From Pseudomonas sp. JQ170C (lineage in GTDB: Bacteria > Pseudomonadota > Gammaproteobacteria > Pseudomonadales > Pseudomonadaceae), in contig NZ_CP141608.1 in NCBI RefSeq assembly GCF_035581345.1, positions 124,001 to 188,000 on the forward strand: 64,000 nt of DNA. The letters run 5' to 3'. The notes below the pieces were generated by a model. That model was not told the DNA's origin and did not search any database. It was given only the letters and a program-made list of their open reading frames with translations. The translations under genes were made by a program, and so were the position numbers. Below are positions 21,801 through 27,622 of this stretch, piece by piece. The number at the start of each line of letters is the position of its first letter. Within the stretch, counting starts at the first letter, position 1.

Positions 21801-24800
21801 CGCCGGTGAACGACTCGATGCTGTTGGACAGATCGAGGTTGGTCTCGTGGACGTTGTTTTCGGTGGTGAACTGTACCGAACCACTGGTGCCATTCACTGG
21901 GATGGTGATGGACTGGCCGTTGGCCAGGTTGATCACCAGCGGTGCGCCCTTGACCGGATCGCTCAGGGTCACGGTGTAGGTGATCACGCCGCCTTCACCG
22001 ATGGTCGTAACGTCGGCGGTCAGGGTGGCGGTCGATTCGTCGATGGTGTCGGTAACGTCAGTGACTGCCGCCGATGGGTCGATGTCGAGCTTCTCGAAAT
22101 CACCGCCGTCGGTGCTTTCGATGGTGACTTCGACGTTATCGCGGTCGATGTAGACGTCATCGGTTGGTGCATCAACGGTCACGGTACCGGTAGTGGCACC
22201 GGCGGCGATGTTGATCACCGCACCGTTGCTCAGGGTCACGGTCATCGCGGTGCCGGCCGGATTGGTCAGCGTCGCGGTGTAAGTGATCTCGCCGCCTTCT
22301 TCGACGGTTTCAGTCGCAGTCAGCTTCAGGCCGGTGGTGTCGTCGGTGTCTGGACCGTCAGTGACGGTGACGTTGGTCTCACCGGAGGTGATCAGGTTCT
22401 CGTAGTTGCCGCCGGTGAACGACTCGATGCTGTTGGACAGATCGAGGTTGGTTTCGTGGACGTTGTTCGGTGCGGTGTCTTGCACGGTACCGGTGGTCTG
22501 ACCCACCGGGATGGTGATGGTCTGGCCGTTGGTGAGGTTGATCACCAGGGGCGAGCCGGTGACTGGCGAAGAGACGGTCGCAGTGTAGGTGATCACGCCA
22601 CCTTCACCGACGGTGCCGACGTCGGCAGTCAGTTTCACCGTCGACGTGTCGAGGGTGTCCGCCACATCAGTAACGGCCGGGGTGCTATCTACAGCCAACT
22701 TCTCGAAGTCACCGCCGTCGGTGCCTTCGATGGTGACTTCGACCTTACCGGCGTCGATGTAGACGTCGTCGGTCGGCGCATCAACGGTCACCGAACCGGT
22801 GGTGGCACCGGCAGCGATGTTGATCACCGCGCCGTTGCTCAGGGTCACCGTCATCGCGGTGCCAGCCGGGTTGGTCAGCGTCGCGGTGTAGGTGATTTCG
22901 CCGCCTTCGTCGACGGTTTCGGTCGCGGTCAGCTTCAGGCCAGTGGTGTCGTCGGTACCTGGACCGTCAGTGACGGTCACGGTGGTTTCACCCGAGGCTT
23001 CGAGTTTCTCGTAGTTGCCGCCAGTCACCGACTCGATGCTGTTGGTCAGATCAAGGTTGGTCTCGTGGACGTTATTCGGCGCGGTGTCTTGCACGGTACC
23101 GGTGGTCTGACCCACCGGGATGGTGATGGTCTGGCCATTGGTGAGGTTGATCACCAGGGGCGAGCCAGTCACTGGCGAAGAGACGGTCGCAGTGTAGGTG
23201 ATCACGCCACCTTCACCGATGGTGCCGACGTCGGCAGTCAATTTCACCGTCGACGTGTCGAGGGTGTCCGCCACATCAGTAACGGCCGGGGTGCTATCTA
23301 CAGCCAACTTCTCGAAGTCACCGCCGTCGGTGCCTTCGATGGTGACTTCGACCTTACCGGCGTCGATGTAGACGTCGTCGGTCGGCGCATCAACGGTCAC
23401 CGAACCGGTGGTTGCACCGGCAGCGATGTTGATCACCGCGCCGTTGCTCAGGGTCACCGTCATCGCCGTGCCAGCTGGGTTGGTCAGCGTCGCGGTATAG
23501 GTGATCTGGCCGCCTTCGTCGACGGAGTCGGTGGCGGTTAGTTTCAGGCCGGTGGTGTCTTCGGAGCCTGGACCGTCGGTGACGGTCACGGTGGTTTCGC
23601 CGGAAGCTTCGAGCTTCTCGTAGTTACCGCCGGTGACCGACTCAATGCTGTTGGTCAGGTCGAGGTTGGTCTCGTGGACGTTGTTCGGTGCGGTGTCTTG
23701 GACGGTACCGGTGGTCTGACCCACCGGGATGGTGATGGTCTGGCCGTTGGTGAGGTTGATCACCAGGGGCGAGCCGGTGACTGGCGAAGAGACGGTCGCA
23801 GTGTAGGTGAACACGCCACCTTCACCGACGGTGCCGACGTCGGCAGTCAGTTTCACCGTCGACGTGTCGAGGGTGTCCGCCACATCAGTAACGGCCGGGG
23901 TGTTATCCACAGCCAGTTTCTCGAAGTCACCGCCGTCGGTGCCTTCGATGGTGACTTCAACCTTACCGGCGTCGATGTAGACGTCGTCAGTCGGCGCATC
24001 AACGGTCACCGAGCCGGTGGTGGCACCGGCAGCGATGTTGATCACCGCGCCGTTGCTCAGGGTCACGGTCATCGCGGTGCCAGCTGGGTTGGTCAGCGTC
24101 GCGGTGTAGGTGATCTGGCCGCCTTCGTCGACGTTACCAGTAGCGGTCAGGGACAGACCGGTAGACGCGTCGGTATCCGGGCCATCGGTCACGGTGGTCA
24201 CCGGGTTGCCGGTGGTTTCCAGCTTCTCGTAGTTGCCGCCGGTGGTGCCGGTAATGCTGTTGGTCAGGTCCGGGTTGGTGGTGTGGACGTTGTCAGGGGC
24301 AACGAACTCGACCGAGCCGGTGCTTTGGCCGACGGGAATGGTGATCTGTTGACCGTTTGCCAGGGTGATGACCAGGGCCGAACCGGTAACGGGTGCGCTC
24401 ACCGAAGCGGTGTAGGTCACCACGCCGCCTTCAGCGACGCTAGGGGTGGCCGTCAGGGTAACGGTCGAAGTGTCGAGGGTGTCGGTGACTTCGGTTACCG
24501 CGGGTTCTTTGCTCACCACCAGGTTTTCAAAGTTGCCGCCATCGGCCTTGTCGATGGTTACGCCAACATTGCCTGCATCGATGTACACGTCATCGCCAGG
24601 CGCGGCCACGCTGACGCTGCCTTCGGTCTGGCCGGCGGCGATGGTGATCACTGCGCCGTTGCTCAGGGTGATGGTCACCGGGGTGCCGGCCGGGTTGGTC
24701 AGGGTAGCGGTGTAGATGATCTGGCCGCCTTCGGCGACGGTGCCGGTAGCGGTGAGGCTCAGGCCGGTATTGTCGATCGAGTCGGTGATGGTGGTAACGG

Positions 24801-25896
24801 CCGGGTTCGGGTTCGGCACCAGGTTTTCAAAGTTGCCGCCCGTGGCGCCGGTGATGGTGGTGCTGACGCTGCTGCCGTTGTTGTAGACGTCGTTCGGTGG
24901 CGTCTGTACATCGACGGTGCCGGTGGTCTGGCCCGCGCCGATGGTGATGGTGGTGCCGTTGGACAGGGTGACGGTCACCGGCGTCTGTGCCGGGTTGGTC
25001 AGGGTGGCGGTGTAGGTGATCACGCCACCTTCGGTGACACTCGGGTTTGCGGTCAGGGTGACCGTGGTGGTGTCGATGGTGTCGGTGATCTGAGTGACCG
25101 CCGGGGTAGTGTCCGGGGTGACGACCAGGCCACCGCCACCGGTGGTGCCGGTAATGGTCGCGGAGATCTCGCTGCCATCCAGGTACACGGTGTCGTTCGG
25201 CGGGATGGTCACGCTGACGCTGCCGGTGGTCTGGCCGGCGCTGATGACGATGACCTGGCCGTTGGACAGGGTCACGGTCAGGTCAGTCAGCGGTGGTTGG
25301 CCCAGGGTGGCGGTGTAGATGATCACGCCGCCGGCTTCGGTGATTGACGGGGTGGCGGTCAGGGTCAGGCCGGATTCGCGCGTAGGGGTCGTGGTGTTCG
25401 GGTTGTTGGCGTCATCCAGGCCGCCCAGTTCCAGGCGGTTGTCGTCAAAGGCAACGCCGATGGGGCCGGTAGGGAAGCCAATGGTCGGGTCGACCGAGCC
25501 TGCGGTGGCATCGAGCATGACGAAGCTGTGGCCGCCGCCAGCAGCGCCGGAGCCTGCCGCAGTCGGGCCTGCTGCGGTGGCTTCGAGCTCGGTGGTCGGG
25601 TCGAGGCCGGCGACAATGGCCTGTTGCAGCTCTTCAACCGACGGTGCGGCTTGCGCGGTGGCAGCGGCGAGGTCGGCGCTATTGTCGGGCGCGTCGGCGC
25701 TCCATTGGGTATCGCGGCCCAGGTCCAGGGTGCGGCCGTCGGCCAGTTCCAGGGTGACAGCGCCTGCAAGGCCCGTCAGTACCTGCTCACCAACGAACAG
25801 GCGATCACCCTCAATGAGAACGCGGCGAACCCCTTCTGGGGATACTGCGATTACTTGGCCAACAATGCTTTTGACGATTGCGACAACATTGCTCAT
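6871..25896 (-). CDS. lapA: LapA, giant RTX adhesin secreted by type I secretion (6341 aa)
   Basis: Cell-surface biofilm adhesin. Residues 1-125 form the retention module that plugs LapE, starting MSNVVAIVKSIVGQVIAVSP. A LapG-type TAAG site lies at 107-110 and a second TAAG at 112-115. About 50 Ig-like repeats of roughly 100 aa fill residues 175-5250, with motifs such as EGGEITYTATLTNPAG and TLSNGAVINIAAG. They are followed by a Calx-beta-like domain, a PA14-like domain near 5500-5650 (GVGDDSLQITIGGKNVAW), and a vWA domain near 5825 with intact MIDAS (FIVDTSGSM). RTX nonapeptides lie near 6080-6240 (GGDGNDILFGQGGDDYL) before the C-terminal secretion region. The ribosome binding site GGAG at 25903-25906 supports the ATG. 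Transcription diverges from lapE. Expression is commonly FleQ/c-di-GMP linked in relatives; that is inferred here. Confidence 0.97.
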   Translation of the reverse strand: MSNVVAIVKSIVGQVIAVSPEGVRRVLIEGDRLFVGEQVLTGLAGAVTLELADGRTLDLGRDTQWSADAPDNSADLAAATAQAAPSVEELQQAIVAGLDPTTELEATAAGPTAAGSGAAGGGHSFVMLDATAGSVDPTIGFPTGPIGVAFDDNRLELGGLDDANNPNTTTPTRESGLTLTATPSITEAGGVIIYTATLGQPPLTDLTVTLSNGQVIVISAGQTTGSVSVTIPPNDTVYLDGSEISATITGTTGGGGLVVTPDTTPAVTQITDTIDTTTVTLTANPSVTEGGVITYTATLTNPAQTPVTVTLSNGTTITIGAGQTTGTVDVQTPPNDVYNNGSSVSTTITGATGGNFENLVPNPNPAVTTITDSIDNTGLSLTATGTVAEGGQIIYTATLTNPAGTPVTITLSNGAVITIAAGQTEGSVSVAAPGDDVYIDAGNVGVTIDKADGGNFENLVVSKEPAVTEVTDTLDTSTVTLTATPSVAEGGVVTYTASVSAPVTGSALVITLANGQQITIPVGQSTGSVEFVAPDNVHTTNPDLTNSITGTTGGNYEKLETTGNPVTTVTDGPDTDASTGLSLTATGNVDEGGQITYTATLTNPAGTAMTVTLSNGAVINIAAGATTGSVTVDAPTDDVYIDAGKVEVTIEGTDGGDFEKLAVDNTPAVTDVADTLDTSTVKLTADVGTVGEGGVFTYTATVSSPVTGSPLVINLTNGQTITIPVGQTTGTVQDTAPNNVHETNLDLTNSIESVTGGNYEKLEASGETTVTVTDGPGSEDTTGLKLTATDSVDEGGQITYTATLTNPAGTAMTVTLSNGAVINIAAGATTGSVTVDAPTDDVYIDAGKVEVTIEGTDGGDFEKLAVDSTPAVTDVADTLDTSTVKLTADVGTIGEGGVITYTATVSSPVTGSPLVINLTNGQTITIPVGQTTGTVQDTAPNNVHETNLDLTNSIESVTGGNYEKLEASGETTVTVTDGPGTDDTTGLKLTATETVDEGGEITYTATLTNPAGTAMTVTLSNGAVINIAAGATTGSVTVDAPTDDVYIDAGKVEVTIEGTDGGDFEKLAVDSTPAVTDVADTLDTSTVKLTADVGTVGEGGVITYTATVSSPVTGSPLVINLTNGQTITIPVGQTTGTVQDTAPNNVHETNLDLSNSIESFTGGNYENLITSGETNVTVTDGPDTDDTTGLKLTATETVEEGGEITYTATLTNPAGTAMTVTLSNGAVINIAAGATTGTVTVDAPTDDVYIDRDNVEVTIESTDGGDFEKLDIDPSAAVTDVTDTIDESTATLTADVTTIGEGGVITYTVTLSDPVKGAPLVINLANGQSITIPVNGTSGSVQFTTENNVHETNLDLSNSIESFTGGNYENLVTSGETNVTVTDGPDTDDTTGLKLTATETVDEGGEITYTATLTNPAGTAMTVTLSNGAVINIAAGATTGTVTVDAPTDDVYIDRDNVEVTIETTDGGDFEKLDIDPSAAVTDVTDTIDESTATLSADVTTIGEGGVITYTVTLSDPVKGAPLVINLANGQSITIPVNGTSGSVQFTTENNVHETNLDLSNSIESFTGGNYENLVTSGETNVTVTDGPDTDDTTGLKLTATEAVEEGGEITYTATLTNPAGTAMTVTLSNGAVINIAAGATTGTVTVDAPTDDVYIDRDNVEVTIESTDGGDFEKLDIDPSAAVTDVTDTIDESTATLTADVTTIGEGGVITYTVTLSDPVKGAPLVINLANGQSITIPVNGTSGSVQFTTENNVHETNLDLSNSIESFTGGNYENLVTSGETNVTVTDGPDTDDTTGLKLTATEAVEEGGEITYTATLTNPAGTAMTVTLSNGAVINIAAGATTGTVTVDAPTDDVYIDRDNVEVTIESTDGGDFEKLDIDPSAAVTDVTDTIDESTATLSADVTTIGEGGVITYTVTLSDPVKGAPLVINLANGQSITIPVNGTSGSVQFTTENNVHETNLDLSNSIESFTGGNYENLVTSGETSVTVTDGPDTDDTTGLKLTATETVEEGGEITYTATLTNPAGTAMTVTLSNGAVINIAAGATTGTVTVDAPTDDVYIDRDNVEVTIESTDGGDFEKLDIDPSAAVTDVTDTIDESTATLTADVTTIGEGGVITYTVTLSDPVKGAPLVINLANGQSITIPVNGTSGSVQFTTENNVHETNLDLSNSIESFTGGNYENLVTSGETNVTVTDGPDTDDTTGLKLTATETIEEGGEITYTATLTNPAGTAMTVTLSNGAVINIAAGATTGTVTVDAPTDDVYIDRDNVEVTIESTDGGDFEKLDIDPSAAVTDVTDTIDESTATLSADVTTIGEGGVITYTVTLSDPVKGAPLVINLANGQSITIPVNGTSGSVQFTTENNVHETNLDLSNSIESFTGGNYENLITSGETNVTVTDGPDTDDTTGLKLTATEAVEEGGEITYTATLTNPAGTAMTVTLSNGAVINIAAGATTGTVTVDAPTDDVYIDRDNVEVTIESTDGGDFEKLDIDPSAAVTDVTDTIDESTATLSADVTTIGEGGVITYTVTLSDPVKGAPLVINLANGQSITIPVNGTSGSVQFTTENNVHETNLDLSNSIESFTGGNYENLITSGETNVTVTDGPDTDDTTGLKLTATEAVEEGGEITYTATLTNPAGTAMTVTLSNGAVINIAAGATTGTVTVDAPTDDVYIDRDNVEVTIESTDGGDFEKLDIDPSAAVTDVTDTIDESTATLSADVTTIGEGGVITYTVTLSDPVKGAPLVINLANGQSITIPVNGTSGSVQFTTENNVHETNLDLSNSIESFTGGNYENLVTSGETSVTVTDGPDTDDTTGLKLTATETVEEGGEITYTATLTNPAGTAMTVTLSNGAVINIDAGATSGTVTVDAPTDDVYIDRDNVEVTIESTDGGDFEKLDIDPSAAVTDVTDTIDESAATLTADVTTIGEGGVITYTVTLSDPVKGAPLVINLANGQSITIPVNGTSGSVQFTTENNVHETNLDLSNSIESFTGGNYENLITSGETNVTVTDGPDTDDTTGLKLTATETVEEGGEITYTATLTNPAGTAMTVTLSNGAVINIAAGATTGTVTVDAPTDDVYIDRDNVEVTIESTDGGDFEKLDIDPSAAVTDVTDTIDESAATLTADVTTIGEGGVITYTVTLSDPVKGAPLVINLANGQSITIPVNGTSGSVQFTTENNVHETNLDLSNSIESFTGGNYENLITSGETNVTVTDGPDTDDTTGLKLTATETVEEGGEITYTATLTNPAGTAMTVTLSNGAVINIAAGATTGTVTVDAPTDDVYIDRDNVEVTIESTDGGDFENLVVDEAAAITDVTDTIDESTATLTADVTTIGEGGVITYTVTLSDPVKGAPLVINLANGQSITIPVNGTSGSVQFTTENNVHETNLDLSNSIESFTGGNYENLITSGETNVTVTDGPDTDDTTGLKLTATETVEEGGEITYTATLTNPAGTAMTVTLSNGAVINIAAGATTGTVTVDAPTDDVYIDRDNVEVTIESTDGGDFENLVVDEAAAITDVTDTIDESTATLTADVTTIGEGGVITYTVTLSDPVKGAPLVINLANGQSITIPVNGTSGSVQFTTENNVHETNLDLSNSIESFTGGNYENLITSGETNVTVTDSPDTDDTTGLKLTATETVEEGGEITYTATLTNPAGTAMTVTLSNGAVINIAAGATTGTVTVDAPTDDVYIDRDNVEVTIESTDGGDFENLVVDEAAAITDVTDTIDESTATLTADVTTIGEGGVITYTVTLSDPVKGAPLVINLANGQSITIPVNGTSGSVQFTTENNVHETNLDLSNSIESFTGGNYENLVTSGETNVTVTDGPDTDDTTGLKLTATEAVEEGGEITYTATLTNPAGTAMTVTLSNGAVINIAAGATTGTVTVDAPTDDVYIDRDNVEVTIESTDGGDFEKLDIDPSAAVTDVTDTIDESTATLTADVTTIGEGGVITYTVTLSDPVKGAPLVINLANGQSITIPVNGTSGSVQFTTENNVHETNLDLSNSIESFTGGNYENLITSGETNVTVTDSPDTDDTTGLKLTATETVEEGGEITYTATLTNPAGTAMTVTLSNGAVINIAAGATTGTVTVDAPTDDVYIDRDNVEVTIESTDGGDFENLVVDEAAAITDVTDTIDESTATLTADVTTIGEGGVITYTVTLSDPVKGAPLVINLANGQSITIPVNGTSGSVQFTTENNVHETNLDLSNSIESFTGGNYENLVTSGETNVTVTDGPDTDDTTGLKLTATEAVEEGGEITYTATLTNPAGTAMTVTLSNGAVINIAAGATTGTVTVDAPTDDVYIDRDNVEVTIESTDGGDFEKLDIDPSAAVTDVTDTIDESTATLTADVTTIGEGGVITYTVTLSDPVKGAPLVINLANGQSITIPVNGTSGSVQFTTENNVHETNLDLSNSIESFTGGNYENLITSGETNVTVTDSPDTDDTTGLKLTATETVEEGGEITYTATLTNPAGTAMTVTLSNGAVINIAAGATTGTVTVDAPTDDVYIDRDNVEVTIESTDGGDFENLVVDEAAAITDVTDTIDESTATLTADVTTIGEGGVITYTVTLSDPVKGAPLVINLANGQSITIPVNGTSGSVQFTTENNVHETNLDLSNSIESFTGGNYENLVTSGETNVTVTDGPDTDDTTGLKLTATEAVEEGGEITYTATLTNPAGTAMTVTLSNGAVINIAAGATTGTVTVDAPTDDVYIDRDNVEVTIESTDGGDFEKLDIDPSAAVTDVTDTIDESTATLTADVTTIGEGGVITYTVTLSDPVKGAPLVINLANGQSITIPVNGTSGSVQFTTENNVHETNLDLSNSIESFTGGNYENLVTSGETNVTVTDGPDTDDTTGLKLTATETVEEGGEITYTATLTNPAGTAMTVTLSNGAVINIAAGATTGTVTVDAPTDDVYIDRDNVEVTIESTDGGDFENLVVDEAAAITDVTDTIDESTATLSADVTTIGEGGVITYTVTLSDPVKGAPLVINLANGQSITIPVNGTSGSVQFTTENNVHETNLDLSNSIESFTGGNYENLITSGESNVTVTDGPDTDDTTGLKLTATETVEEGGEITYTATLTNPAGTAMTVTLSNGAVINIAAGATTGTVTVDAPTDDVYIDRDNVEVTIETTDGGDFEKLDVDPAAAVTDVTDTIDHTSLKLTATSSVYEGGKITYTATLSNPAGTAVTVTLSNGKTIIIGANETSGSITVDAPGDDVYVDAGNVSETITGASGGNFEKLDISDKPAVTYVKDTTNTTTVGISGSTSVAEGDNANYTLTLSSRAEADVTITLKYTGTAKDGSDFIGQTTVTIPKGSISGTFSVPILRDNLAESAESFRVQITGATGGNFERLEVGGNSFVDTTILSNEAPVAAGGAVTGTEDTDLVLSWANFGITDADTPAANLGLTITKLPADGLLQYKDGNTWKTLTQADVNAGKVFSKADIDAGKLKFVPDLNESGINANTNGVGDQKSDYAQIQFKPTDGQGTGNEATLKVDITPVADAPTLNIGSNNVNSIGLIKETWNSLNGLGTNGNGITGDALKNVFDKSGKPNSTSTVTNAQSDGSVPGGSGSKISGLIFLEAGKTYSFSGVGDDSLQITIGGKNVAWATWGTGGGISGSFTPTISGYYTLDIYHANQSGPGSFDVNLSVNGSTPVDLSNTNIPMYPSVNDLVNAGVTVGELHGSDGDGYYQGYKLNEGAENGTVKLVGISSSLTDTDGSEKLSVKLGGIPEGSILSDGAGHTVTVGKTEVDVTGWNLNGLSIKPPAYYHGTFDIAVTATATEKANGDTASTPDTIKVTVYPDKYGYENLTEVDDDKTFGTDNDIVVADVSGLHVTPGKDYNLAFIVDTSGSMENSGVKAARDSLESVFKTLANSVKGDKSGTVNILLVDFSANVNAEVSVNLADPRALEKLQAALDKFRAGGGTNYEDAFKTAANWFQNLENAGNKGENQTFFITDGQPNIYQTGEKDPTFYGSNYTLDRALAELNYKRGDVVSNYKLGDNNRISIDKNGYLRAEYKSGWGWENDNYASGELHAQGDGTYELSYSSSGWYVNSNTQASFLLLSKHSTVEAIGLNKGVNANDLKPYDTDGKPQTNIDPSKLAEAILGHTEATKPGNDAVAGGDGHDILFGDLVSFDGIAGNGVEAMQAYVAGKLGKPLGDIDGRVLHQYITEHVSEFDVSRTNDGMDTLLGGDGNDILFGQGGDDYLDGGKGNDILLGGSGKDVLLGGEGDDILLGGKGDDTLTGGSGADTFVWKAGDTGKDVIKDFKPAEGDRLDLSDLLQGEKASTIDNFLKITTVKGESTLVVSSEGKLNAAGGVNNADVTIKLEGVNWANTTINSLVTGADPTIKIDHSNS
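11549..15354 (-). repeat. Higher-order tandem repeat: about 3.1 copies of a 1218-bp double unit in lapA
   Basis: Position p and p+1218 matched wherever I compared them through this tract, giving three consecutive copies of a two-unit block. Each copy encodes the rare variant TDSPDTDD (one Gly to Ser change), and ENLVVDEAAA alternates with EKLDIDPSAA. Identity breaks at 11548/12766 on one side and at 15355/14137 on the other. This indicates recent unequal crossing-over or slippage of a double unit. Confidence 0.85.
16080..17317 (-). repeat. Recently duplicated 609-bp unit in lapA
   Basis: Sequence at p and p+609 appears identical across about two unit lengths, including the shared protein variant DTIDESAATLTADVTT and shared synonymous choices such as GATATAGACG. 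Differences appear at both edges. Compared by eye only. Confidence 0.75.
18000..19236 (-). repeat. Recently duplicated 609-bp unit in lapA
   Basis: A second adjacent pair of apparently identical 609-bp units, with shared silent marks such as AGCCGATAGGGTGGCGG at 18361 and 18970. Separately, a block at about 17.46-17.93 kb closely resembles one at 19.90-20.37 kb (offset 2436 bp, four units), pointing to an older multi-unit duplication. Confidence 0.75.
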
Positions 25897-26242
25897 TGGT
25901 TTCTCCGAACTACCCGTTCAATTGGCTTCCATGCCCAGCTGCGCTGATTGCCGCTACCGATGGAATATTACAATTCGATGTTTTTGACGCTTTTAAGCGT
26001 CAAAAATATGTCAATAACTATTGGCTATTAAGTTTATGCCAAAGTATTGACCTTCCTCTCGCCATCCTAAACAATCGGCCCCGTAATGTCACATTGATAT
26101 TTGAGCGGCTGCCACGCTTCCTACGTACGTCCAAGTACCTCTCTGGAAGTTTCCGACATAAGGTCAAATCGGTTGCCATTTTCGAGTGCAGCAACGTTTT
26201 TTGCTGTGATTTGGGACAAGATGTCCCTGGGAAATTAGTTAA
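25897..26242. other. Divergent lapA-lapE promoter region
   Basis: A 346-bp, comparatively AT-rich spacer carrying the control signals for both the adhesin and its secretion genes. It contains the lapA ribosome binding site (25903-25906 on the minus strand), the 26-bp inverted repeat at 25981-26006, and GTCAATAACTATTGGC at 26010-26025. The last partly resembles the FleQ box described in pseudomonads (GTCAATAAATTGAC type). No open reading frame in it looks coding. Confidence 0.6.
25981..26006. promoter_or_regulatory. 26-bp inverted repeat between lapA and lapE
   Basis: TTTTTGACGCTT, 2-nt centre TT, AAGCGTCAAAAA: 12-bp perfect arms. Each arm carries TTGACG, a good sigma-70 -35 element on its own strand. 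On the plus strand TTGACG is followed after 17 nt by TATGTC, a weak -10, which could serve lapE. The element may be an operator over the promoter or a hairpin in RNA from either side. Confidence 0.55.
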
Positions 26243-27580
26243 ATGCGCGCGTCACTGTTCACTGCTCTTCCCTTCGCCCTCGCTGCCAGTTTTGTTCAAG
26301 CACAATCCCTGCCAGAGGCCATGCAGAAAGCCCTTGAGGTTCACCCTGAGATCCAGGCCGGGGTCAACAGCCGAATCGCTGCCGACTACCAACTGCGTGC
26401 TGCCAAGGGCGGCTATTTGCCGCGGGTCGATGTGCTGGCAGGTTACGGTCGTGAAGGCACCGACAGCCCGAGTACCGGCAACCGCTGGGAGACGCTGGAT
26501 CGGGGTGAGTCCAGCGTGCGTCTGCGGCAAATGGTTTTTGACGGTTTTGCCACTTCCAGTGAAGTCGGGCGTCAACAAGCCACCGTCAATTCCCGTGCCT
26601 ATTCCTTGCTGGGCTCCTCGGAGCGCACCGCATTGACCGTAGCCCAGGTGTATCTGGATGTCCTGAGCCGGCGTGAAATGGTGCGTCTGGCCGAAGACAA
26701 CCTGCGCAGCCACGAACGTATTTTCGATCAGATCAAACTGCGTACCGCTCGCGGCGTAGGTCGCCTGGCTGACCTGGACCAGGCCGAAGCGCGCCTGGCC
26801 CAGGCCCAGAACAACCTGATCACCGAACAGACCAACCTGGCAGACGCCAAGACCAACTACCTGAGCGTGGTCGGGCAGATGCCCGATGAGCTGAGCGCTC
26901 CGGCACCGTTCATTGATTTGCTGCCGGCCAACCTTGATGAAGCCCGTCAGCAAATGATCGAGAGCAGCCCGGTCCTGCGCTCGGCCGAGTCCGACATTGC
27001 GGCGGCTGAACAACAGTACGAAGCGGCGAAATCCTCGTTCTATCCGCGTTTCGATGCAGAACTGGGTCGCACGGCCGATAACGATCTTGATGGAATGAAC
27101 GGCCACAACAACGAATGGCAAGCTATGCTTCGCATGAGCTTTAACTTGTACGCGGGTGGTAGCAACAAGGCCGACTTGGAATCCAAGTCGTACTTGACCA
27201 ACCAGGCGCTGGACATTCGCAACAATGCCTTGCGCCAGCTCAATGAGGAATTAGGCTTGGCATGGAATGCTATGGACAACGCCAACGCGCAATTGCCTAT
27301 TGCCCAGCAATATGTCGATCGCAGCAGCAGTGTGCGCTCTGCCTACCAGAAGCAATTCAGCCTGGGCGAACGTACTTTGCTCGACTTGCTCGATAGCGAG
27401 AACGAACTCTTCACTGCACAGCGCCGCCTGACGGACGTGAAGTTCATTCAAGTGTTTACTCAATATCGAATCAAGGCGACCATTGGTCAGCTGCTCAAAA
27501 GCCAGGGTGTTGTCGCGCCTATGGCCACTGTTGTGCAGAACGATATGAAACCTAAAGTGAGCCTGCCAGGGATGAACTGA
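26243..27580 (+). CDS. lapE: LapE, TolC-family outer-membrane channel for LapA
   Basis: Outer-membrane efflux protein of 445 aa for the type I secretion system. The signal peptide is MRASLFTALPFALAASFVQA, followed by mature QSLPEAMQKALEVHPEIQAG, the usual TolC-type entry to the first outer-membrane-efflux repeat. The second repeat carries SSPVLRSAESDIAAAEQQYE and LRMSFNLYAGGSNKADLESK. The periplasmic coiled-coil regions are visible as long heptad-like helices (QAEARLAQAQNNLITEQTNL). In the Lap model the LapA retention module stays lodged in this pore. It is transcribed divergently from lapA and followed after 42 bp by lapB, giving the lapE-lapB-lapC order seen in P. fluorescens. Confidence 0.95.
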   Translation: MRASLFTALPFALAASFVQAQSLPEAMQKALEVHPEIQAGVNSRIAADYQLRAAKGGYLPRVDVLAGYGREGTDSPSTGNRWETLDRGESSVRLRQMVFDGFATSSEVGRQQATVNSRAYSLLGSSERTALTVAQVYLDVLSRREMVRLAEDNLRSHERIFDQIKLRTARGVGRLADLDQAEARLAQAQNNLITEQTNLADAKTNYLSVVGQMPDELSAPAPFIDLLPANLDEARQQMIESSPVLRSAESDIAAAEQQYEAAKSSFYPRFDAELGRTADNDLDGMNGHNNEWQAMLRMSFNLYAGGSNKADLESKSYLTNQALDIRNNALRQLNEELGLAWNAMDNANAQLPIAQQYVDRSSSVRSAYQKQFSLGERTLLDLLDSENELFTAQRRLTDVKFIQVFTQYRIKATIGQLLKSQGVVAPMATVVQNDMKPKVSLPGMN

Positions 27581-27622
27581 GGCTCGCGTTAATCTCCAAC
27601 CGCAATCACCAAGAGAAGCCGC

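Larger units (their letters stand above)
10480..24480 (-). repeat. Array of 23 tandem 609-bp units inside lapA
   Basis: The same landmark (the codons for GGNYE) recurs every 609 bp exactly. On the plus strand it appears as TTGCCGCCGGT or a close variant at 10835, 11444, 12053 and onward at the same step to 22406, 23015, 23624 and 24233: 23 occurrences without a single indel. Each unit encodes two alternating Ig-like domains (203 aa). One is the TTGLKLTATETVEEGG type with DDVYIDRDNVEVTIE; the other is the ESTATLTADVTTIGEGG type with NNVHETNLDLSNSIE. Units near the N-terminal coding end (22.5-24.5 kb) are more divergent. Boundaries given are approximate. Confidence 0.95.

Noticed and set aside
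19411..23541. A 1376-codon open frame on the plus strand, and a 557-codon one at 23674-25347
   Set aside because: Same explanation: shadows of the lapA array on the opposite strand.
10480..24480. Possible CRISPR array because of regular repeats
   Set aside because: Repeats are 609 bp, contiguous, without unique spacers, and fully coding in lapA.
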